A stretch of 64,000 bases of DNA from Rhodopila globiformis (GCF_002937115.1 NZ_NHRY01000260.1:62001-126000); one strand, 5' to 3'. Numbered from the stretch's first letter, positions 27,186 to 35,635 are shown. The notes: generated from the sequence alone by a model not told the origin. Program-made: numbers and translations.

Positions 27186-28928
27186 TCAAGCCGTTCTCGC
27201 CTGAGGGCCGTTCCTACCCACCCGGATCAAATGCCGCACCCGTGGCTTCCCCTGGATCTGGAAGCCGGTCGCCGCTTTTCGCAGTTCCCACCCAAGCTCC
27301 GTGATCCGTTCGCGCTGGCGCAGGTACTCCAGCCAGGACGCGCTGTGGAACGTTTCGATGAAGACCCCTTCGTCGTCCGCATCCTCGTACACCGCCCAGT
27401 CATACGCGTCGTTGCGTAGGCGTTCCGCCCCAAGCCGGCGCACGACATCCAGGAACGCCTCGCGATCGGCAGGGCGAATGCGGTACTCGATGTCGATCTG
27501 CACCGGCCCGCTGTCCGGCCGCACCTCGGCGGCCAGCACCGGCGCCGGCCAGTGCATCGAGGGCGTGACATCCACCCCTTCCGCGATCCGCAGCCGGCAA
27601 CGCCGCAGCAACGGGATCGCGACCAGCAGGCAGGCCGCCGCGGCCAGCAAAGTTTCGGATGAACCGATGGCGGCGGCGACCTGACCCCAGGCCACGCTGC
27701 CCAGAGTCAGGCTGCCGAACAGCACTTTCGCGAACACGCCAAGGCCCCGCCCGCGCACCCAACCGGGCACCGAAGCCTGCGCCGCGACATTGATGGTGGC
27801 CAGCACGGCGATCCAGCACAGCCCCGCCAGCAGGCTCGCGGCGAGCGCCGTCGGCACGTCGTATGCCATCGCATAGAGCGCCATGGCGCCGGCTGTCCCG
27901 ACCGTGCCGGCGACCACGAGACTGTCGGCGCTCATCCGCTCGCGCAGCCACGGCAACAGGAACGTGCCGGCGACCGAGCCGACGCCAATCGTGGCGAGCA
28001 GGATGCCATAGCCCTGCATCCCGCCGCCGATCTGGCTCCGCGCCAGCGCCGGTAGCAGCGCCCAGTAAGCGGCAGCGAACGGAAAGAACCCGCCGCCCCG
28101 CATCAGCGCGGCGCGCAGTTCCGGATTGTAGCGGGCGTGCCGCAGTCCGGCGAGCATGGCACGGCCGATATGTTCCGACGGCAACGAGGGCGCCTCGCGC
28201 CGCTCCACGCGCCACAGCAGAACGGCGGTGATCATGACGACGTTGCTCACCGCGTTCAGCCAGAACGGCGCGGCCATCCCGAGGCCCGCGATGACGGTGC
28301 CGATCAGCGCCGGTCCGACGACACGGCTGAGGCTGACGCCGAAACTGTTGAGCGTTACGGCGGACGGCAGTTCCTCCTGACTGACGAGTTGCGGCAGCAC
28401 CGCCTGCCACGTCGGCAGGATCAGCGCGATTGCGGTTCCCGAAACGAAGGTGACGGCAAGCAATGTTGCGGGCGTTGCCTGGTTGAACAGGACCAGGGCC
28501 GCGAAGCCGGCGATGAACGGCGTGGTAAGCAACTGCGTGGCCAGCAGAAGCCGCCGCCGGTCGATGATGTCGGCCAGCGCGCCGGCGGGAAAGCCGAACA
28601 GGAACACCGGCAGCGCCATTGCCGCCTGCACCAGCGCGACCGTCGAAGGATTGCCGCTGAGCTCGGTCATCAGCCACCCGGAGGCGGCATTCTGCAGCCA
28701 CGTGCCGATGTTGGATGCGACCATGGCCACCCACAACAGGGTGAAGACGGCGTGGCGGAACGGGCTCCAGGATGCCGACAGGGCCAGCGCTGCCGTGGGT
28801 TCCTGCGGATCAGGCTCGGGGGGTCTGTCTGGCAGTTGGGTCAGGACGCATGCCTCCGGCCGGAACCGTGCCTCCGCGCGGCGCCACGGAGACGGGATGC
28901 GCGACGATAGCATTGGTGCCATTGGCAT
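27186..28928 (-). CDS. MFS exporter with C-terminal ABM-like domain
   Basis: About 580 aa. Residues about 35-430 form twelve hydrophobic helices of the EntS/DUF894-type major facilitator group (TLLWVAMVASNIGTWLQNAA, GFPAGALADIIDRRR, LLPALARSQIGGG). After the last helix comes a soluble tail of about 120 residues (VQIDIEYRIRPADREAFLDV, ETFHSASWLEYLRQRERITE) resembling a dimeric alpha-beta-barrel (antibiotic-monooxygenase-like) fold. This combination recurs in proteobacteria; the tail's role is unknown. Substrate export is assumed. The start is unclear: ATGs at 28928 and 28922 have no strong ribosome site, and the frame is open further upstream. The methyltransferase gene lies upstream on the same strand, 82 bases away. 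Confidence 0.82.
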   Translation of the reverse strand: MPMAPMLSSRIPSPWRRAEARFRPEACVLTQLPDRPPEPDPQEPTAALALSASWSPFRHAVFTLLWVAMVASNIGTWLQNAASGWLMTELSGNPSTVALVQAAMALPVFLFGFPAGALADIIDRRRLLLATQLLTTPFIAGFAALVLFNQATPATLLAVTFVSGTAIALILPTWQAVLPQLVSQEELPSAVTLNSFGVSLSRVVGPALIGTVIAGLGMAAPFWLNAVSNVVMITAVLLWRVERREAPSLPSEHIGRAMLAGLRHARYNPELRAALMRGGGFFPFAAAYWALLPALARSQIGGGMQGYGILLATIGVGSVAGTFLLPWLRERMSADSLVVAGTVGTAGAMALYAMAYDVPTALAASLLAGLCWIAVLATINVAAQASVPGWVRGRGLGVFAKVLFGSLTLGSVAWGQVAAAIGSSETLLAAAACLLVAIPLLRRCRLRIAEGVDVTPSMHWPAPVLAAEVRPDSGPVQIDIEYRIRPADREAFLDVVRRLGAERLRNDAYDWAVYEDADDEGVFIETFHSASWLEYLRQRERITELGWELRKAATGFQIQGKPRVRHLIRVGRNGPQARTA

Positions 28929-29010
28929 CGATACGTGGGGCGCGGGCCGCAGGCGCGCACACGACCGGTACAGGCTGATCACATTACGGCGGGCCGCGGG
29001 GCGGCCGCAG

Positions 29011-29775
29011 CTACGCCGCAACCGCTTCGATCATCAGGGTATCGAGCATGAACGATCCGTCCGGCTCGATGCTGAAATGAGAGCGCACCTCGCTCGAGGC
29101 CGCCGCCTGCAGCGCCCGGATCATGCGGATGTTCTCCTCCGGCGTGCGCATCCGCGCGGTCCAGACGGGAAAATCCATGCGCAGCCGCCAGATCCGGCAG
29201 CCGCGGACGGCAAAGCCGCAGCGTGCCAGGGCGTCCGTCCATTCCGACATTGCATAATCCCGGACATGCGAGCCGTCCCGCAGCAGTTCGACCGCCTGCA
29301 GATGGGTGTCGAGCAACGCCCGGCCCGGTGAAAAGACGTCGATGAAGACGGCTGGAGCGCCGGCCTTGATCACGCGGCGCGCCTGCCGCACGCCACCCTC
29401 GAAGTCCTGCCAGTGGTGGGCGGAAAAGCGGCAGGCGATGAAGTCGAACGTGCCGGCCTCGAACGGCAGGCGCTCGGCGCGCGCCTCGGCGGTTTCGATG
29501 TTGGCCAGTCCCCGGCCGCGGGCTGTCGCGGCGACCGCCGCCAGCATCTCGGCCGACAGGTCGCAGGCCGTGACCTTCCGCGCGTGCCGGGCCAGCAGAT
29601 AGGCGACATGGCCGCCGCCGGTGCCCAGGTCCAGCGCGTGCGCCGGAGCGGCCTGCGCGACGATCGTCTCCAGCGCCGCCAGATCCTCGCCCTGCGCATG
29701 CACTGCGCTTTCGACATAGGCTTTTGCCCGGGGCCCGAACTGGTCCGCGACGACGTCTTCATGAGCTCTCTGCAT
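29011..29775 (-). CDS. SAM-dependent class I methyltransferase
   Basis: A 254-aa methyltransferase. Motif I ALDLGTGGGHVAYLLARHA binds SAM, motif II KVTACDLSAEML supplies the acidic residue, and motif IV is FDFIACRFSAHHWQDF. The layout is UbiE/Methyltransf_11-like with a C-terminal region of about 100 residues. The substrate is unknown. It diverges from the MmyB-like regulator gene 83 bases away, and regulators of that family commonly control the adjacent divergent gene. The MFS gene follows downstream and could be co-transcribed. Confidence 0.88.
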   Translation of the reverse strand: MQRAHEDVVADQFGPRAKAYVESAVHAQGEDLAALETIVAQAAPAHALDLGTGGGHVAYLLARHARKVTACDLSAEMLAAVAATARGRGLANIETAEARAERLPFEAGTFDFIACRFSAHHWQDFEGGVRQARRVIKAGAPAVFIDVFSPGRALLDTHLQAVELLRDGSHVRDYAMSEWTDALARCGFAVRGCRIWRLRMDFPVWTARMRTPEENIRMIRALQAAASSEVRSHFSIEPDGSFMLDTLMIEAVAA

Positions 29776-29821
29776 GGATGCCTCCCCGTGGATGGCGCAA
29801 GGATGCCCGGACGCCAGCCTG

Positions 29822-29851
29822 TTACAAGAGGAACGTTTATCCTGGTATAAA
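29822..29851 (+). promoter_or_regulatory. Candidate promoter of MmyB-like regulator
   Basis: TTACAA (29822-29827) and TATAAA (29846-29851) are 18 bases apart, a good sigma-70-type arrangement. Transcription would begin at or within a base or two of the ATG at 29859, so the mRNA may be leaderless. The site lies in the short divergent region shared with the methyltransferase gene. Confidence 0.4.
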
Positions 29852-29858
29852 TGGTGCC

Positions 29859-30629
29859 ATGCTCGATCCGGACCAGAGACGCCTGCTTGGCGATTTCGTG
29901 CGGGCGCACCGCGAGCGGCTGCGTCCCGACGCCCCGGGCGGGCGGCGGCGAACGCCGGGGCTGCGGCGCGAGGAACTTGCCGCCCGCGCCGGCATCAGCG
30001 CCACCTGGTGCGCCTGGATCGAGCAGGGTCGTGACGTGCAGGCCTCACCGCAGGCGCTGGGGCGGCTGGCACGGGCGCTGTCCCTCTCCCGCGCCGAGCG
30101 CACCTATCTGTTCGAGCTGGCCGATCGGCGTGATCCGGACAGCGAGGCCGGCGAGGCGGCGGACGAGGCGCCGGCGTCGTTGCGGGAAATGGTGCAGGCG
30201 GTCGCACCCCCGGCCTATGGCCTCGACCGGTTCTGGAACGCATGCTGCTGGAATGCCGCCGCGATGCATTTGTTCCGCGGCTGGCTGGATGCCGGCGCCC
30301 AGCGCAACCTGCTGCGCTATATCTTCCTGGATGCGCAGGCACGCGCGCTGATCCCCGACTGGGAACACCGGGCGCGGCGGGTGCTGGCGGAATTCCGTGC
30401 CGATTACAGCCACAATCTGAAGGACAAACGGATGCAGTCGATGGTGGCGGCGTTGCGCGCGGAAAGCGTCTTGTTCGCCCGGGCCTGGGGCGAGCAGGGC
30501 GTGCTGGACCGCACCGGCGGCCTGCGCAGTTTCACCCACCCCGAGCTTGGCCCGCTGCGATTCCGCCAGCATACCTTTACGCCTGCGGATCGGCAGGACT
30601 TCAAGCTGGTATTGCTGATGCCGGCCTGA
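29859..30629 (+). CDS. MmyB-like helix-turn-helix regulator
   Basis: A 256-aa regulator. Residues about 5-85 are an XRE-type helix-turn-helix with the family signature GRRRTPGLRREELAARAGIS and WCAWIEQGRDVQASPQAL. Residues about 110-255 form the MmyB ligand-binding (PAS-like) domain (FWNACCWNAAAMHLF, RNLLRYIFLD, DWEHRARRVLAEFRADY, SFTHPELGPLRFRQHTF). MmyB-like proteins bind small hydrophobic ligands and usually regulate a divergent gene, here the methyltransferase. The ATG at 29859 begins the conserved domain; it has no clear ribosome site, consistent with leaderless translation. Confidence 0.9.
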   Translation: MLDPDQRRLLGDFVRAHRERLRPDAPGGRRRTPGLRREELAARAGISATWCAWIEQGRDVQASPQALGRLARALSLSRAERTYLFELADRRDPDSEAGEAADEAPASLREMVQAVAPPAYGLDRFWNACCWNAAAMHLFRGWLDAGAQRNLLRYIFLDAQARALIPDWEHRARRVLAEFRADYSHNLKDKRMQSMVAALRAESVLFARAWGEQGVLDRTGGLRSFTHPELGPLRFRQHTFTPADRQDFKLVLLMPA

Positions 30630-30700
30630 GGGTCCGCGCCGGCTGAACGGACCGCATCGCCAACAATCTATCCCGCGCGGCACGGCGCTGCGGTGGGCGA

Positions 30701-30716
30701 TGTGATCTGGTTCACA
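30701..30716. promoter_or_regulatory. Perfect CRP-type operator
   Basis: TGTGATCTGGTTCACA is an exact TGTGA-N6-TCACA palindrome, the consensus core for CRP binding. It lies 60 bases before the start of the 68-aa double-glycine peptide gene, so it is well placed to activate or repress it. The surrounding GC content makes a chance match of ten fixed bases unlikely. Confidence 0.65.
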
Positions 30717-30776
30717 CCCGCCAAAACCAGTTCCTGGCACCATGACAGTCATTGCAGCAACAGGAGGAACGTCATC

Positions 30777-30983
30777 ATGCCGTGGTCCGACGCCAACGAC
30801 AGCCTTGTCGCCCCGCATCAGCAAATTCCACGCGATCCGGTCGAGCTGACGCCGGCCGAGGCGTCCCTGGTATCCGGCGGCGTAATGTGCAGCCGCGACC
30901 CGGGCGTGCAGGTCCTGGTATGGTTTGCGACGGGAGGGATGGGTATCGGCTACCGGAACGGTCCGTTCACCTGCTGGGGCTAG
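30777..30983 (+). CDS. Double-glycine-leader peptide, bacteriocin-like
   Basis: A 68-aa protein with a strong AGGAGG ribosome site. Residues 1-35 look like a double-glycine leader, ending ELTPAEASLVSGG with the hydrophobic/acidic spacing that C39 peptidase-type transporters recognise. Residues 36-68 form a small hydrophobic, Gly-rich core with cysteines at 38 and 66, near the two ends, which could form a ring, plus Trp49 and Trp67. This fits a class II-like bacteriocin or modified peptide (RiPP) precursor. No peptidase-ABC exporter, modification enzyme or immunity gene was recognised next to it, so processing must come from elsewhere. A perfect CRP-type site lies 60 bases upstream. An alternative reading is a non-secreted small protein with a fortuitous GG. 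Confidence 0.7.
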   Translation: MPWSDANDSLVAPHQQIPRDPVELTPAEASLVSGGVMCSRDPGVQVLVWFATGGMGIGYRNGPFTCWG

Positions 30984-31008
30984 CAAAGCGCCAGTTCGTC
31001 CCGGCACC

Positions 31009-31476
31009 TTACGGCTCTCGCTGCCCGCGCCCGTACAGGCCGATCAGCTCGCACGAGTCGATCGCCTGCATCCGCGCGGCGGCTTCGACATCCGGGCACA
31101 GCGCACCGGCCCCAAGGCCGAGCTGGCTGACACGCAGCGCATACAGCCGGAAATGGTAATGATGCGACGGCGCGCCGCGTGGCGGACAGGGGCCGCCATA
31201 GCCCCGCCGCCGGAAGTCGTTGATGGCCTGCGGCGGGAATGACCGCATCGGCGACCAGTTCTCGGACAATCCCCGCGCCTCCGGGGGGATGTCGTAGATG
31301 CCCCAGTGATACCAGGTCCGGCCGGGCGCATCCGGATCGCTGCACACCAGGACAAAGCTGCGCGTCGCGGCCGGCGGATCGGCCCAGGCGAGCGGCGGCG
31401 AAACATTCGTGCCGTCGCAGGTGTGGCGCACCGGGATCCAGGCGCCCGGTGCGAAGGCTTGACTGGTCAGGCGCAT
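31009..31476 (-). CDS. YbhB/YbcL-family PEBP-like protein
   Basis: A 155-aa phosphatidylethanolamine-binding-like protein (Raf-kinase-inhibitor-like). Conserved stretches are HTCDGTNVSPPLAW, CSDPDAPGRTWYHWGIYDIP and GYGGPCPPRGAPSHHYHFRL. No catalytic role is established for the bacterial group. The start overlaps the end of the decayed capA by 10 bases. It is transcribed towards the double-glycine peptide gene (convergent, 25-base gap). Confidence 0.9.
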   Translation of the reverse strand: MRLTSQAFAPGAWIPVRHTCDGTNVSPPLAWADPPAATRSFVLVCSDPDAPGRTWYHWGIYDIPPEARGLSENWSPMRSFPPQAINDFRRRGYGGPCPPRGAPSHHYHFRLYALRVSQLGLGAGALCPDVEAAARMQAIDSCELIGLYGRGQREP

Positions 31477-32081
31477 GCGGATCCCCCTGTAAGAGCAAAG
31501 CTGTTGTCCCCCCGCGGCACGATGCGAGCCCCCAGGCTGCCGCTTTCGCGCGCGAGCACGTCATGCAGCCACGCGGCGTCCGGAGCCGATGGCCGGTTCA
31601 GCCGGAAATACCGGATCGGCATGGGCTGCAGGTCAAGCGCCCCTGGCACGGCAGCCTCGTGCCCGTCGCGGCCGGCTCCTGCGATCTGGATTCCGGCGCG
31701 ATGCAAGGTGGCGATCGTTTCCAGCAGGCCGGCGCGCGCCCGGTCCAGCACGCAGCAGTCGATCCGGGCGGCTGTCAGGACGGCGACATTGTCCGGGTGC
31801 ATGCGGTAATGGATGCTCTTGGGCCAGGGATTGTCATGGGTGGTGCTGGCGGTTTCGAGATTGACCATCCTCGCCACCAGCTGTGCGGCATCCAGCACGG
31901 CGAGCGCGTCACCCCATACGCAATCGGGTCCGGCCGGGTGTGGACTCGGCCCGTCCGCGGCTTCCGCCAGGTGGACGCAATCCGCAGCGGACCGCACAAA
32001 CGGCTCATGCAGCCAGGATCGTGTCATGCGTGCCGATCCATGCCTCTGTCCCTGTGGCCGGGCGAGGGAGCGAGACGGCAA
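31467..32081 (-). pseudogene. Internally deleted CapA-like protein
   Basis: The 204-aa frame aligns, from memory of the family, to separate pieces of CapA/PgsA-type metallophosphatases. Residues about 25-115 match the N-terminal part (HEPFVRSAADCVHLAEAADG, VWGDALAVLD, VNLETASTTHDNPWP, HYRMHPDNVAVLTAA). At CCVLDRARAGLLETI the expected ANNHVLDWG metal-site segment is missing. Residues 150-204 match the extreme C-terminus (PMPIRYFRLNRPSAPDAAWL). The start of the domain with the first metal ligand and most of the middle are gone; an intact CapA is roughly 350-400 aa. A catalytic product is not expected. The open frame survives, so the deletions were in-frame or recent. Confidence 0.65.
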
Positions 32082-32393
32082 TCCGGACTGACGTCCTTAT
32101 TGTGCAGCAATCGATGATCCTTGCGGTCCTGTCCCGTTTGAAGCCTTATCTGTGCGGGTGGCTGTCGCGTTGATCTATATCAACGACGCGCACCAGTCCG
32201 TGACGACCTGAGAGCGGAGGTCTTGCGGGCCGGATGGCTGTATCTGATTCGGAACAACAGCCCGCATGACACCGTTCCCGTCGAACGACGCCTGATCGGC
32301 GGCCGCGCCTGACGATTCGGTATCGCACCGAGCACGAAAACGGTCCGGCCGCGGACCACCGGCATGGTAACCGATCCGTGATCCAACATGATA

Positions 32394-32440
32394 CTTGCAC
32401 CATGCAAGCGTCATCGCCATACTGGCTTTCACATTGAAAG
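32394..32440. promoter_or_regulatory. Two matched palindromes in hxlR promoter
   Basis: CTTGCACCATGCAAG (32394-32408) and CTTTCACATTGAAAG (32426-32440) have the same 6-3-6 layout and their centres are 32 bases apart, about three helical turns. A -35-like TTGCAC (32396-32401) and -10-like CATACT (32418-32423), 16 bases apart, lie across them. This is what an autoregulated HxlR-type promoter would look like. The rest of 32082-32393 shows nothing recognisable. Confidence 0.55.
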
Positions 32441-32458
32441 TTACACGGGTTTCAGACC

Positions 32459-32965
32459 ATGCATCGCAAGAGCTTCTCCGACATGCCCTGCCCCATCGCC
32501 CGCAGCCTGGAGCGCGTCGGCGAATGGTGGAGCATCCTGATCCTGCGCGATGCCTTCCACGGCCTGACCCAGTTCGACCAGTTCCAGAAAAGCCTGGGCA
32601 TCGCCCCCAACATCCTGGCTCGCCGGCTGAACGCCCTGGTCGAGAACGGCCTGCTCGAACGCCGCCGCTACAGCGAGCGGCCGCCGCGCGACGAATACGT
32701 GCTGACCGAGAAAAGCCAAGATTTCCGCCCGGTCCTGTGGACGCTGCTGGCCTGGGGCAACCGTCATTTCGCCCCTGAAGGCGCGAGCGTCGTCGTGGTG
32801 GACGCCGCGACCGGGATCACGGCGGACCCGGTGCTGATGGACCGGGTCAGCGGCAAGGTCATGACCCATCCCGCCTTCCGCAGCGCCCCCGGACCCGCCG
32901 CGGATCATCGGACGCGCGCCCGCCACGCCGCCCCTTCGCAGATCGCCACGGAGGCCACGCCATGA
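32459..32965 (+). CDS. HxlR-family transcriptional regulator
   Basis: A 168-aa winged-helix regulator of the HxlR/MarR-like group. Features are MPCPIARSLERVGEWWSILI with the single N-terminal Cys11 that often senses electrophiles or oxidants, the DNA-reading helix FQKSLGIAPNILARRLNALV, and the wing RRRYSERPPRDEYVLTEKSQ. A low-complexity tail (about 135-168) is less conserved. The gene overlaps the following EmrA-like gene by four bases (ATGA), so it is in one operon with the pump and an SDR. It likely represses the operon through the two palindromes just upstream until an inducer binds. Confidence 0.9.
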   Translation: MHRKSFSDMPCPIARSLERVGEWWSILILRDAFHGLTQFDQFQKSLGIAPNILARRLNALVENGLLERRRYSERPPRDEYVLTEKSQDFRPVLWTLLAWGNRHFAPEGASVVVVDAATGITADPVLMDRVSGKVMTHPAFRSAPGPAADHRTRARHAAPSQIATEATP

Positions 32966-34059
32966 GCGACCAGGTCATCACTCGCGACGTCGCGCGGCCG
33001 GCGCGCACGGCCCGCCGCCGGATGTCCAGGCAAGCGGCCTTCGCCGCCCTGGGCCTTGTCGCGCTGACGGCCGCCGGCGCGTACGGCCACGAGTGGTGGA
33101 CCATCGGCCGCTTCATCGAAAGCACCGACGACGCCTATGTCGGCGGCAACGTCACGCCGATCGCGCCGCATGTCGCCGGCTTCGTGAAACAGATCCTGGT
33201 CACCGACAATCAGTATGTGCGGGCCGGCCAGCCGTTGATCCGCCTCGACCCGGCCGACTACATCGCCGCGTTGGGCCACGCGCAGGCGGTGCTGCAGGCG
33301 CGCCAGGCGGCCATCGCCGCGCTGCAGGCCAGGCGGGTGCTGCAACGTTCGATCATCGCCGGCGCCGAGGCCGATCTGGCGGCGCGGCAGGCACAGGCGG
33401 TTTTCACCGCGCAGGAGGCCGAACGCTACCGCTCGCTGGCCGTCACCGCCGCCGGTTCTCGCCAGGATGCGCAGAAGGCACTGGCCAGCGACAAGGCGGC
33501 CCGGGCCGGCGTGCTGGCATCGCAGGCGGCGATCGCGGCAGCGAACGAGCAACTTGCGGTGCTGGACGCTGAAACCATCGCCGCACAGGCGGACCTCCAC
33601 CAGGCGCAGGCGGATGTGCGCACCGCGCAGCTCAACCTGGGCTATACCGAGATCGTCGCCCCGGTATCCGGTTACGTCGGAAACCGTTACGCCCAGGTCG
33701 GCGCTTACGTTGCAGCCGGTACGAACCTGCTGTCGGTGGTGCCCGCGACCGGCCTGTGGGTGGATGCCAACTTCAAGGAAGACCAGCTTGGCCACATGAA
33801 GCCGGGCGACCCGGCAACGATCGTCGCCGACGTGCTGCCGGGCCGGACGTTCCAGGGCCATGTCGTCAGCCTGTCTCCGGCCACCGGCGCGGTGTTCAGC
33901 GTGATCCCGCCGCAGAACGCCACCGGCAACTTCACGAAGATCGTGCAGCGCGTGCCGGTGCGCATCGCCTTGGACGGCGACGGCCAGGAACTCGGGCTGC
34001 TGCGGGCCGGTCTGTCCACGACCGCCAGCGTCAACACGAAGGCGGAGCCCGGGCCATGA
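32962..34059 (+). CDS. HlyD/EmrA-like membrane fusion protein
   Basis: A 365-aa periplasmic adaptor subunit. One N-terminal membrane helix (about 22-42), then a lipoyl-like half (DDAYVGGNVTPIAPHVAGFV), a long coiled-coil hairpin about 95-210 rich in Ala/Gln, and the second lipoyl half and beta-barrel (GYTEIVAPVSGYVGNRYAQV, VDANFKEDQLGHMKPGDPAT). It would bridge the MFS pump to an outer-membrane channel, which is not encoded here. It is coupled to the regulator upstream and to the pump downstream by four-base overlaps. Confidence 0.93.
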   Translation: MSDQVITRDVARPARTARRRMSRQAAFAALGLVALTAAGAYGHEWWTIGRFIESTDDAYVGGNVTPIAPHVAGFVKQILVTDNQYVRAGQPLIRLDPADYIAALGHAQAVLQARQAAIAALQARRVLQRSIIAGAEADLAARQAQAVFTAQEAERYRSLAVTAAGSRQDAQKALASDKAARAGVLASQAAIAAANEQLAVLDAETIAAQADLHQAQADVRTAQLNLGYTEIVAPVSGYVGNRYAQVGAYVAAGTNLLSVVPATGLWVDANFKEDQLGHMKPGDPATIVADVLPGRTFQGHVVSLSPATGAVFSVIPPQNATGNFTKIVQRVPVRIALDGDGQELGLLRAGLSTTASVNTKAEPGP

Positions 34060-35603
34060 GCAGCGCGGCACGCGGCGTCCTGCCGTTCGCGGTGATGTGC
34101 TTCGGCATGTTCATCGCCCTGCTGGACATCCAGATCGTTGCGTCCTCATTGGCCGACATCGGCGGCGGGCTGTCGGCGGCGCAGGACGAGATCAGCTGGG
34201 TGCAGACGGCGTACCTGATCGCCGAGATCTGCATAATCCCACTGTCCGGCTGGCTGACGCGGGTGTTCTCCACGCGCTGGCTGTTCACCGCCTCGGCCCT
34301 GGGCTTCACCCTGTCCAGCGTGCTGTGCGGCATGGCGTGGGACATCGACAGCATGATCCTGTTCCGCGCCTTGCAGGGGATGCTGGGCGCGTCGATGATC
34401 CCCACGGTCTTTACTTCATCGTTCCATTACTTCGAGGGCCACCGGCGGGTCTATGCCGCGGCGGTGGTCGGCACGATCGCCTCGATCGCGCCCAGCCTGG
34501 GGCCGGTCATCGGTGGCTGGATCACCGACACGCTGGACTGGCGCTGGCTGTTCTACATCAACCTGGTTCCCGGCTTCCTGGTCACCATCGGCGTCGCCGC
34601 CCTGGTGGACATCGACAAGCCGGACCTGCGGCTGCTGAAGGGCGCCGACTATCTCGGCATCGCCCTGATGGCCGTCGCGCTGGGCACCCTGGAATACGTG
34701 CTGGAGGAAGGCGCCCGCTGGAACTGGCTCAGCGACCACACGATCCGCAACTGCGCGGTCATGTCCGCGGTCGCCGGCATCCTGTTCGTCATCCGCAGCC
34801 TGACCTTTGCGCAGCCCGTGGTGGACCTGCGCGCGCTGGGCAACCGCAACTTCCTGCTGGGCTGCATCCTGTCGTTCGTCACCGGCATCGGCATGTTCGC
34901 GACGATCTACCTGACGCCGCTGTTCCTGGGCTATGTGCGTGGGTTCTCCGCCTGGCAGACCGGCGTGGCGGTGTTTTCCACCGGCGTGGCCTCGATCGTC
35001 GGCGTGCCGGTCTATGTCATGCTGGGCAAGCGCGTCGACCTGCGCTGGCTGATGCTGTTCGGCCTGGCCAGCTTCGGCCTGTCGATGTGGAGCTTTACGT
35101 TCATCACCAACGACTGGGGCGGCGACCAGTTGCTGATTCCGCAGATCCTGCGCGGGTTCCCGCAGGTGTTCGCCGTCGCGCCCGCGGTGACGCTGGGCCT
35201 GGGCAGCCTGTCGCCGGCGCGGCTGAAATATGCCAGCGGCCTGTTCAACATGATGCGCAACCTGGGTGGCGCGGTCGGCATTGCGGTGTGCGGCGCGGTG
35301 CTGAACGACCAGACGAACCTGCACTTCCTGAACATTGCCTCCACCCTGACGCCCGCCAATGCGGCGATGAACGATCTGCTGGCGGGGCTGGGCGCGCGAT
35401 TGACCGATGTGCTTGGTTCCGTGCCGGCCGGCCATCTGGCGGCGCTGGAGCAGTTGCGGGCCATCGCCTACCGCGAAGCCGCGACCATGGCTTATGCCGA
35501 CGCCTTCCGCACCATCATGCTCGCCTTCCTTGTCACCACGCCGCTGGCACTGCTGTTGCGCAGGGTCAGCCCGCCGAAGACGGCCGCGGCCGACGCGCAC
35601 TGA
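34056..35603 (+). CDS. DHA2-family MFS drug exporter, EmrB-like
   Basis: A 515-aa, 14-helix major facilitator of the EmrB/QacA group. Typical motifs are MFIALLDIQIVASSLADIGG in helix 1, LSGWLTRVFSTRWLF (motif A-like) and GVLPFAVMCFGM at the start. Proton-driven export of hydrophobic compounds is the expected role. The start overlaps the adaptor's stop by four bases. The operon order regulator-adaptor-pump-SDR suggests an inducible resistance unit, with the SDR possibly modifying the same toxic compound. Confidence 0.94.
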   Translation: MSSAARGVLPFAVMCFGMFIALLDIQIVASSLADIGGGLSAAQDEISWVQTAYLIAEICIIPLSGWLTRVFSTRWLFTASALGFTLSSVLCGMAWDIDSMILFRALQGMLGASMIPTVFTSSFHYFEGHRRVYAAAVVGTIASIAPSLGPVIGGWITDTLDWRWLFYINLVPGFLVTIGVAALVDIDKPDLRLLKGADYLGIALMAVALGTLEYVLEEGARWNWLSDHTIRNCAVMSAVAGILFVIRSLTFAQPVVDLRALGNRNFLLGCILSFVTGIGMFATIYLTPLFLGYVRGFSAWQTGVAVFSTGVASIVGVPVYVMLGKRVDLRWLMLFGLASFGLSMWSFTFITNDWGGDQLLIPQILRGFPQVFAVAPAVTLGLGSLSPARLKYASGLFNMMRNLGGAVGIAVCGAVLNDQTNLHFLNIASTLTPANAAMNDLLAGLGARLTDVLGSVPAGHLAALEQLRAIAYREAATMAYADAFRTIMLAFLVTTPLALLLRRVSPPKTAAADAH

Positions 35604-35635
35604 TTTCGAAGCTTACTTTCAGGGAGAGACTGATC

